Assembly: GCF_002752655.1 (NCBI RefSeq)
Contig: NZ_CP023737.1
Span: forward strand, 4,178,001-4,242,000
Direction: 5' to 3'
Origin: Methylosinus trichosporium OB3b
Lineage (GTDB): Bacteria > Pseudomonadota > Alphaproteobacteria > Rhizobiales > Beijerinckiaceae
DNA: 64,000 bases
The notes under the pieces are model-generated. The model was not told the origin of the DNA. It was given only the letters and a program-made list of their open reading frames with translations, and searched no databases. The position numbers and the translations under genes are program-made. Position 1 is the first letter of the stretch. Each line of letters starts with the position of its first letter. Positions 54,254-62,569 of this stretch are shown here, piece after piece.

Positions 54254-55089
54254 GCTTTCTCGACCATGTGGCGGTTCTCGTTTTGACGCTCGACGAAGCG
54301 CCGAACATCGGCCGAGCGCTGGAGGCGCTGCGCGACTTTCCCGAGATCGTCGTGCTCGACAGCGGGAGCCGCGACGACACATTGCGGATCGTCGCCGCCT
54401 TTCCCAATGCGCGGATCGCGCAACGCAGCTTCGACACCCATGCGAACCAATGGAACTACGGCTTGTTCCGCTGCGGGATCGAGCGTCCCTTCGTGCTCGC
54501 TCTCGACGCCGATCACATCGTTCCGCCGGCCCTCGTCGAGGAGATCGCGCATCTTTCGCCTTCTTCCGCCACCTGCGGCTTTCGTGCGCGCTTTCGCTAT
54601 TGCGTGTTCGGGGAAGGACTGTCGGGAGCGCTCTATCCGCCGAGCATCGTGTTGTTTCGGCGGGAGCGCTGCCATTATATTCAGTCGGGCCATACGCAAC
54701 GTCTGGTGATCGACGGGGCTGTCGTCGAGCTCGTCGGCGTGATCGATCACGACGATCGCAAGCCGCTCGCGCGTTGGTTCGGGTCGCAGCAGAAATACGC
54801 CGCGCTCGAGGCGCGGCATCTGCTCGGGACGCCGCGCGATCGTCTGCGCCTCTCCGATCGCATTCGGCGGTTGGGCTGGCTCTCGCCGTGGCTGATCGGC
54901 CTCTACACGCTCGTCGTGAAGCGCTGCGCGCTCGATGGCTGGCGCGGCTGGTTCTATGTGCTGCAACGTGTGCTCGCGGAGACTTTGATCGCGCTCGAGA
55001 TCATCGATCGGAGACGGCGCGTCGAGGCGACCGTCATAGGGCAGGAGCGGCGCGGCGTCGGCGCCGCGTCGGCGAAGAAGGGTCGATGA
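54250..55089 (+). CDS. Glycosyltransferase family 2 protein (WaaE-like)
   Basis: The 279-residue GT-A transferase has VAVLVLTLDEAPNIGRALEA, VVLDSGSRDDT and the metal-binding LALDADHIV. Overall layout, with THANQWNYGL in the acceptor region, resembles WaaE/KdtX-type transferases that add a sugar to lipopolysaccharide core. It is the last gene of the overlapping block, and a terminator-like hairpin follows. Confidence 0.9.
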   Translation: MSFLDHVAVLVLTLDEAPNIGRALEALRDFPEIVVLDSGSRDDTLRIVAAFPNARIAQRSFDTHANQWNYGLFRCGIERPFVLALDADHIVPPALVEEIAHLSPSSATCGFRARFRYCVFGEGLSGALYPPSIVLFRRERCHYIQSGHTQRLVIDGAVVELVGVIDHDDRKPLARWFGSQQKYAALEARHLLGTPRDRLRLSDRIRRLGWLSPWLIGLYTLVVKRCALDGWRGWFYVLQRVLAETLIALEIIDRRRRVEATVIGQERRGVGAASAKKGR

Positions 55090-55100
55090 GCGCAGCCTTC

Positions 55101-55135
55101 GTCGCGCCGCGCCGATTTCGGGCGCGACAGTTTTT
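55101..55135 (+). terminator. Terminator-like hairpin inside the glycan locus
   Basis: GTCGCGCC (55101-55108) pairs perfectly with GGCGCGAC (55121-55128) and is followed by AGTTTTT. It lies between the WaaE-like gene and the carbamoyltransferase gene, whose ribosome binding site begins just after it. It may end the main transcript or be read through with the NusG paralogue. Confidence 0.6.
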
Positions 55136-55147
55136 CAGGATGAGCCG

Positions 55148-56899
55148 ATGATCATATTGGGGGTGAATGCGTTTCACGGCGACGCCGCGGCCTGTCTGCT
55201 GCGCGACGGCGTTCTCGTCGCGGCGGCGGAAGAAGAGCGGTTCCGCCGCATCAAGCACTGGGCGGGATTTCCGAGCGAAGCGATCCGCTATTGTCTGCGC
55301 GAGGCGGGCGTCGATCTTGCGGCCGTCGATCGCATCGCGCTCAATCAGGATAGCGGCGCCAATATGGGCGCCAAGCTGCGCTTTCTGCTGACGCAGCGTC
55401 CCGATGTCGGCCTGCTGCTGGAGCGGCTGCGGGCCCGGCGCTCGCGCGAGCGCATTCCCGCGCTGCTGGCGCGTGATATTGCCGGGCCGCGCTTTTACGG
55501 CGCCATCGACTATGTCGAGCATCATCTCGCGCATCTCGCATCGGCGTTCTTCGTGTCCCCGTTCGAGGAGGCGATCATCGTCTCGGTCGACGGCTTCGGT
55601 GATTTTTCGAGCGCCGCCTGGGGCGTCGGCCGTGGCGACGACATGCATATCGAGGGAAGCGTCGCCTTCCCGCATTCGCTCGGGGTTTTCTATCAGGCGA
55701 TCACGCAATATCTCGGCTTCCCGCATTATGGCGACGAATATAAGGTGATGGGTCTCGCGCCCTATGGCGCGCCGCGTTACGTGAAAGAACTCTCTCGCCT
55801 CGTACGCCTGCGCCGCGACGGCGGCTTCGCATTGGATCTCTCCTTCTTTCGTCATCACGAGAAGAAGATCTCCTTCGAATGGACTGGCGGCGCGCCGGAG
55901 TTCGTCGATTTGTTCACGCCGGCGCTCGAAGCGCTGCTCGGACCGCGGCGCTCTCCGTCCGAGCCGCTCGACGATCGCCATCGCGATATCGCGCGGTCGG
56001 CGCAGGCGGTCTATGAGGAGGCGCTGTTCCATCTGCTCGGCGAGCTGCGCAAGCGCCATGGCCTCGCCAATGTCGCGCTCGCCGGCGGCTGCGCGATGAA
56101 CTCCGTCGCCAATGGCAAGCTGCGCCGGCGCCTCGGCTTCGACAAGGTCTATGTGCAATCGGCGGCGGGCGACGCCGGCGGGGCGATCGGGGCGGCCTGC
56201 GTGTCCTGGCGCCGGCAGGGCGGATCGCGTGGCTTCACGATGAGTCACGCCTATTGGGGCCCGAGCTTCGACGCTGATGCGATCGAGCAGACGCTCACGC
56301 TGAATGCAGCGCGCATTCGTGACGCGGGCTGCGCCGTCGAGCGCGTCGACGAGCCGACGCTCTGCGCGCGCGCGGCGGCGGCTGTCGCTGCGGGACAGGT
56401 GGTCGGCTGGTTCGAGGGGCGCATGGAATGGGGGCCGCGCGCGCTCGGCAATCGCTCCATCCTCTGCGATCCGCGACGCGCGGATATGAAGCAGATTTTG
56501 AACGCGAAGATCAAGCGGCGCGAGTCCTTTCGTCCCTTCGCGCCCTCCGTGCTCGCCGAGGCGACGGCGGAGTGGTTCGAGGAGGACGACGACGTGCCGT
56601 TCATGATGCAGGTGTTCCAAATTCGGAAAGAGAAGCGTCAGCTGATTCCGGCGGTGACGCATGTCGATGGATCGGGGCGTCTGCAAACGGTGACGCGCGC
56701 CGCCAATCCGCTCTATCATGCGCTGATCTCGGGCTTTCGCGATCTGACCGGCGTGCCGATGGTGCTCAACACCTCCTTCAACGAAAATGAGCCGGTGGTG
56801 TGCGCGCCGCAGGAGGCGCTCGACTGCTTCTTGCGCACCAAGATGGATGCGTTGGCGATGGGCGGTTTTCTGCTGACGCGCGATGACGGCGCGGGATAG
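55148..56899 (+). CDS. Carbamoyltransferase (NodU/CmcH family)
   Basis: The 583-residue enzyme transfers a carbamoyl group from carbamoyl phosphate to a hydroxyl of a sugar or metabolite. The N-terminal ASKHA-fold half (about 1-340: ILGVNAFHGDAAACLL, VEHHLAHLASAFF with the metal-binding histidines, GYKVMGLAPYG-like stretch) and the C-terminal half (EWGPRALGNRSIL, RRESFRPFAPSVL) are complete. Being at the end of the glycan locus suggests that the glycan is carbamoylated, as in Nod factors or some O antigens. Confidence 0.93.
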   Translation: MIILGVNAFHGDAAACLLRDGVLVAAAEEERFRRIKHWAGFPSEAIRYCLREAGVDLAAVDRIALNQDSGANMGAKLRFLLTQRPDVGLLLERLRARRSRERIPALLARDIAGPRFYGAIDYVEHHLAHLASAFFVSPFEEAIIVSVDGFGDFSSAAWGVGRGDDMHIEGSVAFPHSLGVFYQAITQYLGFPHYGDEYKVMGLAPYGAPRYVKELSRLVRLRRDGGFALDLSFFRHHEKKISFEWTGGAPEFVDLFTPALEALLGPRRSPSEPLDDRHRDIARSAQAVYEEALFHLLGELRKRHGLANVALAGGCAMNSVANGKLRRRLGFDKVYVQSAAGDAGGAIGAACVSWRRQGGSRGFTMSHAYWGPSFDADAIEQTLTLNAARIRDAGCAVERVDEPTLCARAAAAVAAGQVVGWFEGRMEWGPRALGNRSILCDPRRADMKQILNAKIKRRESFRPFAPSVLAEATAEWFEEDDDVPFMMQVFQIRKEKRQLIPAVTHVDGSGRLQTVTRAANPLYHALISGFRDLTGVPMVLNTSFNENEPVVCAPQEALDCFLRTKMDALAMGGFLLTRDDGAG

Positions 56900-56903
56900 T
56901 GGA

Positions 56904-56970
56904 GGCTCGCGACGGTTCGAGAGGCGAGCCTGCAGGCTCGCGGGCCGAGGGCCGGCTCGGAACGCGAGCC
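56904..56970. repeat. Cluster of GGCTCG/CGAGCC inverted repeats
   Basis: Five copies of GGCTCG or its complement lie within 67 bases, including the 18-bp perfect palindrome GCGAGCCTGCAGGCTCGC at 56924-56941. It follows the carbamoyltransferase stop and can form alternative hairpins; no T tract is present. Confidence 0.6.
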
Positions 56971-57049
56971 CTCGCTGTTTCGCGCCGGAAGACAAGGGCT
57001 GCGCCATGGGATAGGCTGCGCTGGTCTGGCGGCGCGGGAAGGCGAGGGG

Positions 57050-57739
57050 ATGAGACTGCGATCGATCTGCGTCGCCTCGGCGGCGCTCGTAAATGCATGC
57101 ATTGCGGCGGCGGTCGCCGAGCCGCTGCCTTTTCCGGATGATTTCGTCGGCCGTCTCGAAGCGCTCGCGCTGATGGAGACGCTCAACGCCGAACTGCTGG
57201 CGGGTCGTTCCGCGACGCTCGTGCTGGAGAAATGGTGCGCCGATCATCACATGGCCGCGGAGCCGAAGATCATCGCGCGCGTCGCCACGGGAGACGACGC
57301 GCCGCCGACAAAGGAGCAGCGCGAGCGTCTCGGCGTCGGCCCGGATGAGAAGATCGCGCATCGCCGCGTGGCGCTGACCTGCGGCGCGCATACGCTCTCG
57401 GAGGCCGATAATTGGTATGTGCCGGCGCGGCTGACGGCGGAGATGAATCTCGCTCTGCAGACGAGCGAGACGCCTTTCGGCAAGGTGGTGCAGCCGTTGC
57501 AGCCTTCGCGACGCACTTTTTCGGTCGAGACGCTGTGGTCGCCTCTGCCCAAAGGCTGGGAGAGCCGGACGCGCGAGGAGCTCGCGCCCGAGCACGGCGG
57601 CGGACCGCTCGATGCGCCGCGCGGGCTCATCCGTCATCGCGCCATCGTCGTCGGCGGCGACGGCAGGCCGATCTCCGAGGTGCGCGAGACCTATACGAAA
57701 GAAATATTGGATTTCGACGTCCCCTCCGCAGCGCGGTAA
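57050..57739 (+). CDS. Chorismate-lyase-fold protein of unknown function
   Basis: The 229-residue protein has a signal peptide (about 1-23, ending AAVAEP) and a domain resembling the chorismate lyase/UTRA fold (about 30-222: LNAELLAGRSATLVLEKWC, RRVALTCGAHTLSEADNWYV, TPFGKVV, then RHRAIVVGGDGRPISEVRET). Secretion argues against a role in ubiquinone synthesis; related secreted proteins in Hyphomicrobiales are uncharacterised. The assignment to the fold is by pattern and is moderately safe, function is not known. Confidence 0.75.
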   Translation: MRLRSICVASAALVNACIAAAVAEPLPFPDDFVGRLEALALMETLNAELLAGRSATLVLEKWCADHHMAAEPKIIARVATGDDAPPTKEQRERLGVGPDEKIAHRRVALTCGAHTLSEADNWYVPARLTAEMNLALQTSETPFGKVVQPLQPSRRTFSVETLWSPLPKGWESRTREELAPEHGGGPLDAPRGLIRHRAIVVGGDGRPISEVRETYTKEILDFDVPSAAR

Positions 57740-57819
57740 TTGACTATGGCGCGGCCCTGAGCGAGCGTGGCGACGCGCTCATATTCGGCCGAAGAACATA
57801 TTCGAAGGGGAGTCGAAAG

Positions 57820-59073
57820 ATGGAGACGATCGAGAAAGATTCCGCGATCGCGACCTACAGCATCGATTGGAACACCGCCGCCGAGACGGCGATCGCCACC
57901 GGATTGAACGAGATTCCGGTCGTCGGCGGAATTCTCGCCGGGCTGCTCGATATTTTCTGGCCGCAGAGTGAAGTCGATGTGTGGGCGGAGATCAAGGACA
58001 GGGTCGACGCGGAAATAAACAACGCCATTTCGCAGGCTGTCTTCACCAACGTCCAGGCGGTGCTCGGATCGCTCGCCTCCAATGATGGTCTCATCGGAGA
58101 GCTGAACACTTTCCTCGGGTCGATCAGCAAGACCAATCCCAATGGTCAGGACCCGCGCGGCACTTGGGACGCGGCCAATGGAGCGTTCGTGAACGATGGC
58201 GGAGTCTTCCACCAGAGCGGCTATGAGGTGGCGCTTCTGCCTCTGTTTGCTCAGAAGGCCAATTTGCATCTCACTCTGCTGCGCGACGGCGTTCAGATGG
58301 GCTTCTGCGACGACAGCGAGCTGACGAAGCAGATCGGCATCTACACGAGCTACGCTCAGCAGCAGATACAGGCCGGGCTGAGCGCCCGGCGCCAGCAGAA
58401 TCCGAACTCGTTCAATTATCAGAACCAGTTCGCCCGCTTCCTGCAGATCAATGTCGGCAATTATCTGGCGCTCTGGCCCTATTTCGATCCGAAGCAATAT
58501 CCGCCGCCGGTGACCGATCTGCCGGTCAGCGCGGAGATCTTCTACACGATCACCGAAACGATGGGACCGGAGTATGCGTCCAACGATTATGCGCCGCTCG
58601 GGGCTCTGCCCGGCGACGTGACCGACATCCAGATCTATTGGCTGCAGGACACGGAAGACGATTACAACGACATCGAGGGAACGCAGGTCGATTATCAGAG
58701 CGGCTCGCAGGGCTACACCGGAATTCTCGTCGATGGCGCGCCGCCGCAGAACGGCGCCACGGATCCGCACAACAGCTATTTCACTTATTTCATCCACTCG
58801 GTCGGGGTCACCAGCAACAATCCGGTGACCTCCGTGCAGGGCGTCTATGACACGGACGGCGGAACCTACTGCGTCGATTTCGTCTACGCGGACGGCTCGT
58901 CCACGGGGCAGATTCCGCAGCAGGCCGGAAATTCCGGCTATACGGCCAATTTCACCATCACGCCGCCCGCGGGATATCGACTCAGCAGCGTCTGGGTTCC
59001 GGCGAAATGGGGCTTCTATAATATGGCGCAGGACATGGTGTTCGGCTTCAGGCTGAAGCCGTCGAGCCTCTGA
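57820..59073 (+). CDS. Cry delta-endotoxin-like protein (domain I plus one C-terminal beta domain)
   Basis: The 417-residue protein has no signal peptide. Residues about 20-228 match the layout of Cry toxin domain I, the pore-forming helical bundle: an early hydrophobic helix (PVVGGILAGLLDIFWP), the highly conserved central helix (YEVALLPLFAQKANLHLTLL, 135-154) and the end of the domain (VGNYLALWPYFDPKQYP, 212-228), which resembles the LVALFPNYD-RYP block. Residues about 265-417 are beta-rich with Gly/Asp/Ser turns and may be a beta-prism like Cry domain II; nothing corresponds to domain III. GGGGAG lies 7 bases before the ATG. Less GC-rich and richer in Asn/Gln codons than its neighbours, suggesting transfer. 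Toxic activity is not shown. Confidence 0.8.
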   Translation: METIEKDSAIATYSIDWNTAAETAIATGLNEIPVVGGILAGLLDIFWPQSEVDVWAEIKDRVDAEINNAISQAVFTNVQAVLGSLASNDGLIGELNTFLGSISKTNPNGQDPRGTWDAANGAFVNDGGVFHQSGYEVALLPLFAQKANLHLTLLRDGVQMGFCDDSELTKQIGIYTSYAQQQIQAGLSARRQQNPNSFNYQNQFARFLQINVGNYLALWPYFDPKQYPPPVTDLPVSAEIFYTITETMGPEYASNDYAPLGALPGDVTDIQIYWLQDTEDDYNDIEGTQVDYQSGSQGYTGILVDGAPPQNGATDPHNSYFTYFIHSVGVTSNNPVTSVQGVYDTDGGTYCVDFVYADGSSTGQIPQQAGNSGYTANFTITPPAGYRLSSVWVPAKWGFYNMAQDMVFGFRLKPSSL

Positions 59074-59118
59074 CGCGAAGCGCCGCGGACCGGCGCGTTC
59101 GGTCCGCGGCGTCGCGAC

Positions 59119-60900
59119 ATGCGCGCCGAAATCTCCGACGTTAACGCGCGATCAGCCCAAATCGACGATCCTGCCCGCATCGTCACTCTGATCGAGGTCG
59201 GGATGCGAGAGGATCGCAAGGAGTCTTTGCGCAGGCCGACGCGGCGCGACGTGGTCATGAATTTTGGCCGGCTCGGCGGCTTCGGCCTCGCGGTCGAGGC
59301 GATGAACGCGCTGAGCCTCGTCGCGTCGGCGCAGGGGCGTCCGACGCTCGATCTGCCAGGGGATCTCGGCCGGGGACGCAGCGTCGTGGTGATCGGCGCC
59401 GGCCTCGCGGGGCTGTGCTCGGGCCTGCTGCTCGCCCGCGCGGGCTTCGAGGTGACGATCCTCGAGGCGGCCACGCGCTGCGGCGGACGCAGCCTGACGC
59501 TGCGCGACGGCTATGAATTCGCCGAGCGCGACGGTCCGACGCAGCGCGCCGAGCTGCTCGGCCAGGACGCCTATTTCAACGCCGGACCGGGGCGCATTCC
59601 GCGCCATCATCACACCGTTCTGGAGTGGTGCCGGCGGCTCGGCGTCGCGCTCGAGCCTTATATTTTTCTGTGCGAGAGCAATCTCTACCAGAGCGACGGC
59701 TTCAACGGCGGCGCGCCCGCGCCGCTGGGGCAGATGCGCTACAGCCTCTATGGCGAGCTCGCCGAGCTGCTCGACAAGGCGTCGCGCCGCCGCGCGCTCG
59801 ATCAGGAGCTGACCGGCGTCGACCGCGAGGCGCTGCGCCATCTGCTGCAGGCCTATGGCGATCTTCGCCGCGAGGGCGAGGCGCTGGTCTTCGCGGGCTC
59901 GCGGCGCCTCGGCTATCGCGCGACGCCCGGCGGCGGCGACGAGACGGGCGTGGAGCTGCCGCCGATCCCGTTGGAGCGCATTCTGGGCAGCGACGCCGTC
60001 GACCGCGGCTTGTTCACCTCGATGGCCGTCTCCTGGCAGAACGCGCTCCTGCAGCCTGTCGGCGGGATGGACATGATCTGGCGCGCGCTTCTGCGCCAGG
60101 AGGTCCCTGGAGGCCGGCAGCTGCGCGACCTCGTTCGGCTCGGGACGCCCGTTCAGCTGCTGACGCAGGACGAGAGCGGCTGCGCCCTCGACTGCGGCGC
60201 GGCCGGACGCATCCGAGCGGATTTCTGCGTCGCGACGCTCGCGCCGCCGCTATTCGCCGCTCTGGCCGAGAATTTGCCCGCGAAGCTGAAGGAAGACTGC
60301 CTCGCTCTGCGCTTCGTCGCCGCCACCAAGGTCGGGCTCGAGACGCGCCGCCGCTTCTGGGAAACCGAGGACGGCATCTATGGCGGCATCAGCTTCGTCG
60401 ATGCGGATGTGAGCCAGATCTGGTATCCGTCCTCCGGATTTGGCGGCGCGAGCGGCGTGCTCACCGCCGCCTATGCGCGTGGGGCGGCCGCCGGACGCCT
60501 CGCCGCCCTGCCGCTGGCAGAGCGTCTCGAGGCGGCGCGCGCCGGCGGGGAGAAGCTCCATCCCGGGCGGTTCCGCGCCAATATACGCGCCGGCTCGGAG
60601 GTCTCGGTCGCCTGGTCGAGGATGCCCTTCGCGGCTGGCGGCTGGAGCAGGGAGGACGAAACCGCCGAGACCGGCCTTCGCGGGATGATGGAGCACATCC
60701 CCTGGAAGCGCGTCTTTGTCGCGGGAGACGCTTTCAGCCATCTCCCCGGCTGGCAGGAGGGCGCGTTGTGCTCGGCCGAGCTCGCGGCGCGCCAGATCGC
60801 CGCGCGCGTCGCGGAGATGGGCCGGGTCGGGACGCTAAAGCGTCTTCCGATCGAGCGGAATCGTTCGATCGACGAGAATTCGCTCACCAACAGAGAATGA
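59119..60900 (+). CDS. Flavin-containing amine oxidase family protein
   Basis: The 593-residue protein has a possible twin-arginine signal near residue 40 (PTRRDVVMNFGRLGG), the FAD-binding motif VVVIGAGLAGLCSGLLLARA (about 88-107) followed by ATRCGGRSLT, and a C-terminal FAD segment (VFVAGDAFSHLPGWQEGAL). It resembles monoamine or L-amino-acid oxidases, which release ammonia and hydrogen peroxide. Substrate unknown. Its last 20 or so residues are encoded by a repeat element, and the gene overlaps the convergent membrane protein gene. Confidence 0.87.
   Translation: MRAEISDVNARSAQIDDPARIVTLIEVGMREDRKESLRRPTRRDVVMNFGRLGGFGLAVEAMNALSLVASAQGRPTLDLPGDLGRGRSVVVIGAGLAGLCSGLLLARAGFEVTILEAATRCGGRSLTLRDGYEFAERDGPTQRAELLGQDAYFNAGPGRIPRHHHTVLEWCRRLGVALEPYIFLCESNLYQSDGFNGGAPAPLGQMRYSLYGELAELLDKASRRRALDQELTGVDREALRHLLQAYGDLRREGEALVFAGSRRLGYRATPGGGDETGVELPPIPLERILGSDAVDRGLFTSMAVSWQNALLQPVGGMDMIWRALLRQEVPGGRQLRDLVRLGTPVQLLTQDESGCALDCGAAGRIRADFCVATLAPPLFAALAENLPAKLKEDCLALRFVAATKVGLETRRRFWETEDGIYGGISFVDADVSQIWYPSSGFGGASGVLTAAYARGAAAGRLAALPLAERLEAARAGGEKLHPGRFRANIRAGSEVSVAWSRMPFAAGGWSREDETAETGLRGMMEHIPWKRVFVAGDAFSHLPGWQEGALCSAELAARQIAARVAEMGRVGTLKRLPIERNRSIDENSLTNRE
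60835..60885. repeat. Palindromic repeat, copy D, inside two convergent gene ends
   Basis: Read on the minus strand, this element runs from GAGCGAATTC to CGCTTTAG and differs from copies A-C at only a few positions. It encodes the last 16 residues plus stop of the minus-strand membrane protein, and in the other direction most of the C-terminal tail of the amine oxidase. Confidence 0.88.
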
Positions 60901-61659
60901 GGCGCCGACCGCTTCGCTCGGCGCGGAACCCGGCCGAGCCGAGAAGACTCGCAACCGCGGCTCCAGACGCAGCCACAGGGCGGCCGCCATCAAGGATGCG
61001 AAAGCGGCCGGACCATGCGGCGCCGCGTGTGAGATCTGCAGCTCCCAGCCGAAGAAGAGGAGCAGCGCGAGCGCCGGCCAAGGCGCTCGGCGCGACGCGC
61101 CGAGCGCGAAAGCCGCCGCGGCCGCCGCGACGAACGCCGCCCAGGAGCCGCCGAGGCTGACGAAGGAGCCGACCCCGCCGGTCACGGGATCGACCCAGAC
61201 GGCGTCGAGCAGCTTCACCGCGCCGGCGGCTTCTTCCGGGGTCAGGCTGCCGGCGGCCCGCATCGCCTCGAGATCGAGAATGGAGCGGCCGAGGCCGACG
61301 CCGCCGATCGAATCGAGAGCGGTATAGAGGATCGCGAAGACGAAGGCGCCCGCGCGCGAGAGGCGGGCGGCGAGGCCGGCGACTCCCTCCGAGACGCCGT
61401 CCACCAGCCGCCACAGGCCGAGCGCGACCAGCGCCAGCATCGGCAGCTGAATGAGATGCAGCGCCACCCACCAATGCGGGCCGGAATATCCCAGCGCCTC
61501 GAAGGCGGGCGCATAGGGCCGCGCTGCGCTGAGATAGGCGTACATGCCGGGCGCATGCGTGAAATGGGCGGGGTGGAACAGCTCCATGCTCGCTAGCACG
61601 GCCGGCGCCAGGACGAGGCACAGCCAATCGAGGCTCGAGTTTTCGCTTTCCAGCGCCAT
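60835..61659 (-). CDS. Polytopic membrane protein of unknown function
   Basis: The 274-residue protein has about six predicted membrane helices, with His/Trp-rich stretches near the outside (FHPAHFTHAPGMYAYL, SGPHWWVALHLIQL). I do not recognise the family. GGAGG lies 8 bases before the ATG at 61659, which settles the start. The last 16 residues (ERILVDRTIPLDRKTL) come from a repeat element, so the original C-terminus was probably shorter or different. Confidence 0.75.
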   Translation of the reverse strand: MALESENSSLDWLCLVLAPAVLASMELFHPAHFTHAPGMYAYLSAARPYAPAFEALGYSGPHWWVALHLIQLPMLALVALGLWRLVDGVSEGVAGLAARLSRAGAFVFAILYTALDSIGGVGLGRSILDLEAMRAAGSLTPEEAAGAVKLLDAVWVDPVTGGVGSFVSLGGSWAAFVAAAAAAFALGASRRAPWPALALLLFFGWELQISHAAPHGPAAFASLMAAALWLRLEPRLRVFSARPGSAPSEAVGASFSVGERILVDRTIPLDRKTL

Positions 61660-61782
61660 GAGGGTCCTCCACGTGCGGCGGAGCGCCGCCGTCCGCGCAC
61701 TGTGGCGCCTCGGCGATAACACATCTTAAACGTGACAGGAGCAGTAGTTAGCGCTCGATCTCCGCTGCTCGTGGACCGCGTC

Positions 61783-62544
61783 ATGACGCCTCTCTCCGCC
61801 GGACTTCTCGCCTTCTTCGCGACGGGAGGCGGCACGCTGCTCGGCCTCTGCATCGCGTCGCGCCTGCCCGAGCATCATCTCGCGGAGCAGACGAGCCGCG
61901 CCGTTTCTGTGGGCATGGCCGTGGTCGGATCGCTGACGGCGCTGGTCCTCGGCCTTCTCGTCAGCAACGCCAGCAACGCCTTCAACACGCAGAGCGGCGA
62001 GATCGAGACCATCGCCGTGAACATCCTCAAGCTCGACCGGCAGCTGCGCGCCTATGGCGCGCTCGCGGAGCCGATTCGCGTCGAGCTCGCGGGTTATGCG
62101 CGGGCCAAAGTGCAGGAGCTGTCGAATCCGGGCGACGGGCCGAGCATGGGGCTCGAGACTTTGCACAGGCTCGAGGCCGTTTCGGGAGCTGTGCTCGGCC
62201 TGTCCCCCGGCTCGGAGCGAGAGAGGGCGATCCATGCGCGCGTCGTGTCTCTGACCGACCAGATCGAGGACACGCGATGGCTGCTCGCCGAGAGGACGGC
62301 GGCGATGGTCGTGCCGACGAGCGTTCTCATCATGCTGATCGGCTGGCTCGCGCTGCTCTTCGCCAGCTTCGGAATGTTCGCGCCGCGCAATGCGACCGCC
62401 ATGACCTTCCTGATGCTGAGCGCGGCGGCCATCGCCGGCTGCATCTTCATCATTCTGGCGCTGGGCTCGCCCGGCGGCGGCGGATTCGTCGATCCGTCCG
62501 TGGAGCCGATCATCCGGGTGGTCGCGCAGATGCAGATCGAATGA
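61783..62544 (+). CDS. DUF4239-like membrane protein
   Basis: The 253-residue protein has two N-terminal membrane helices, a central soluble helical region (about 70-170) and two C-terminal helices. The arrangement, with GMAVVGSLTALVLGLLVSNA, resembles the bestrophin-like DUF4239 family, whose function is unknown. A GTG at 61732 would add 17 residues; the ATG at 61783 directly precedes the first helix and is preferred. It is divergent from the neighbouring membrane protein gene. Confidence 0.75.
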   Translation: MTPLSAGLLAFFATGGGTLLGLCIASRLPEHHLAEQTSRAVSVGMAVVGSLTALVLGLLVSNASNAFNTQSGEIETIAVNILKLDRQLRAYGALAEPIRVELAGYARAKVQELSNPGDGPSMGLETLHRLEAVSGAVLGLSPGSERERAIHARVVSLTDQIEDTRWLLAERTAAMVVPTSVLIMLIGWLALLFASFGMFAPRNATAMTFLMLSAAAIAGCIFIILALGSPGGGGFVDPSVEPIIRVVAQMQIE

Positions 62545-62569
62545 GCGTCCGGCGACGGCCGACGCCCCG

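Noticed and set aside
55034..57637. 867-residue open frame on the minus strand opposite the carbamoyltransferase gene.
   Set aside because: It is the mirror of a well-supported gene in high-GC DNA; composition is Arg/Glu/His-rich without domains.
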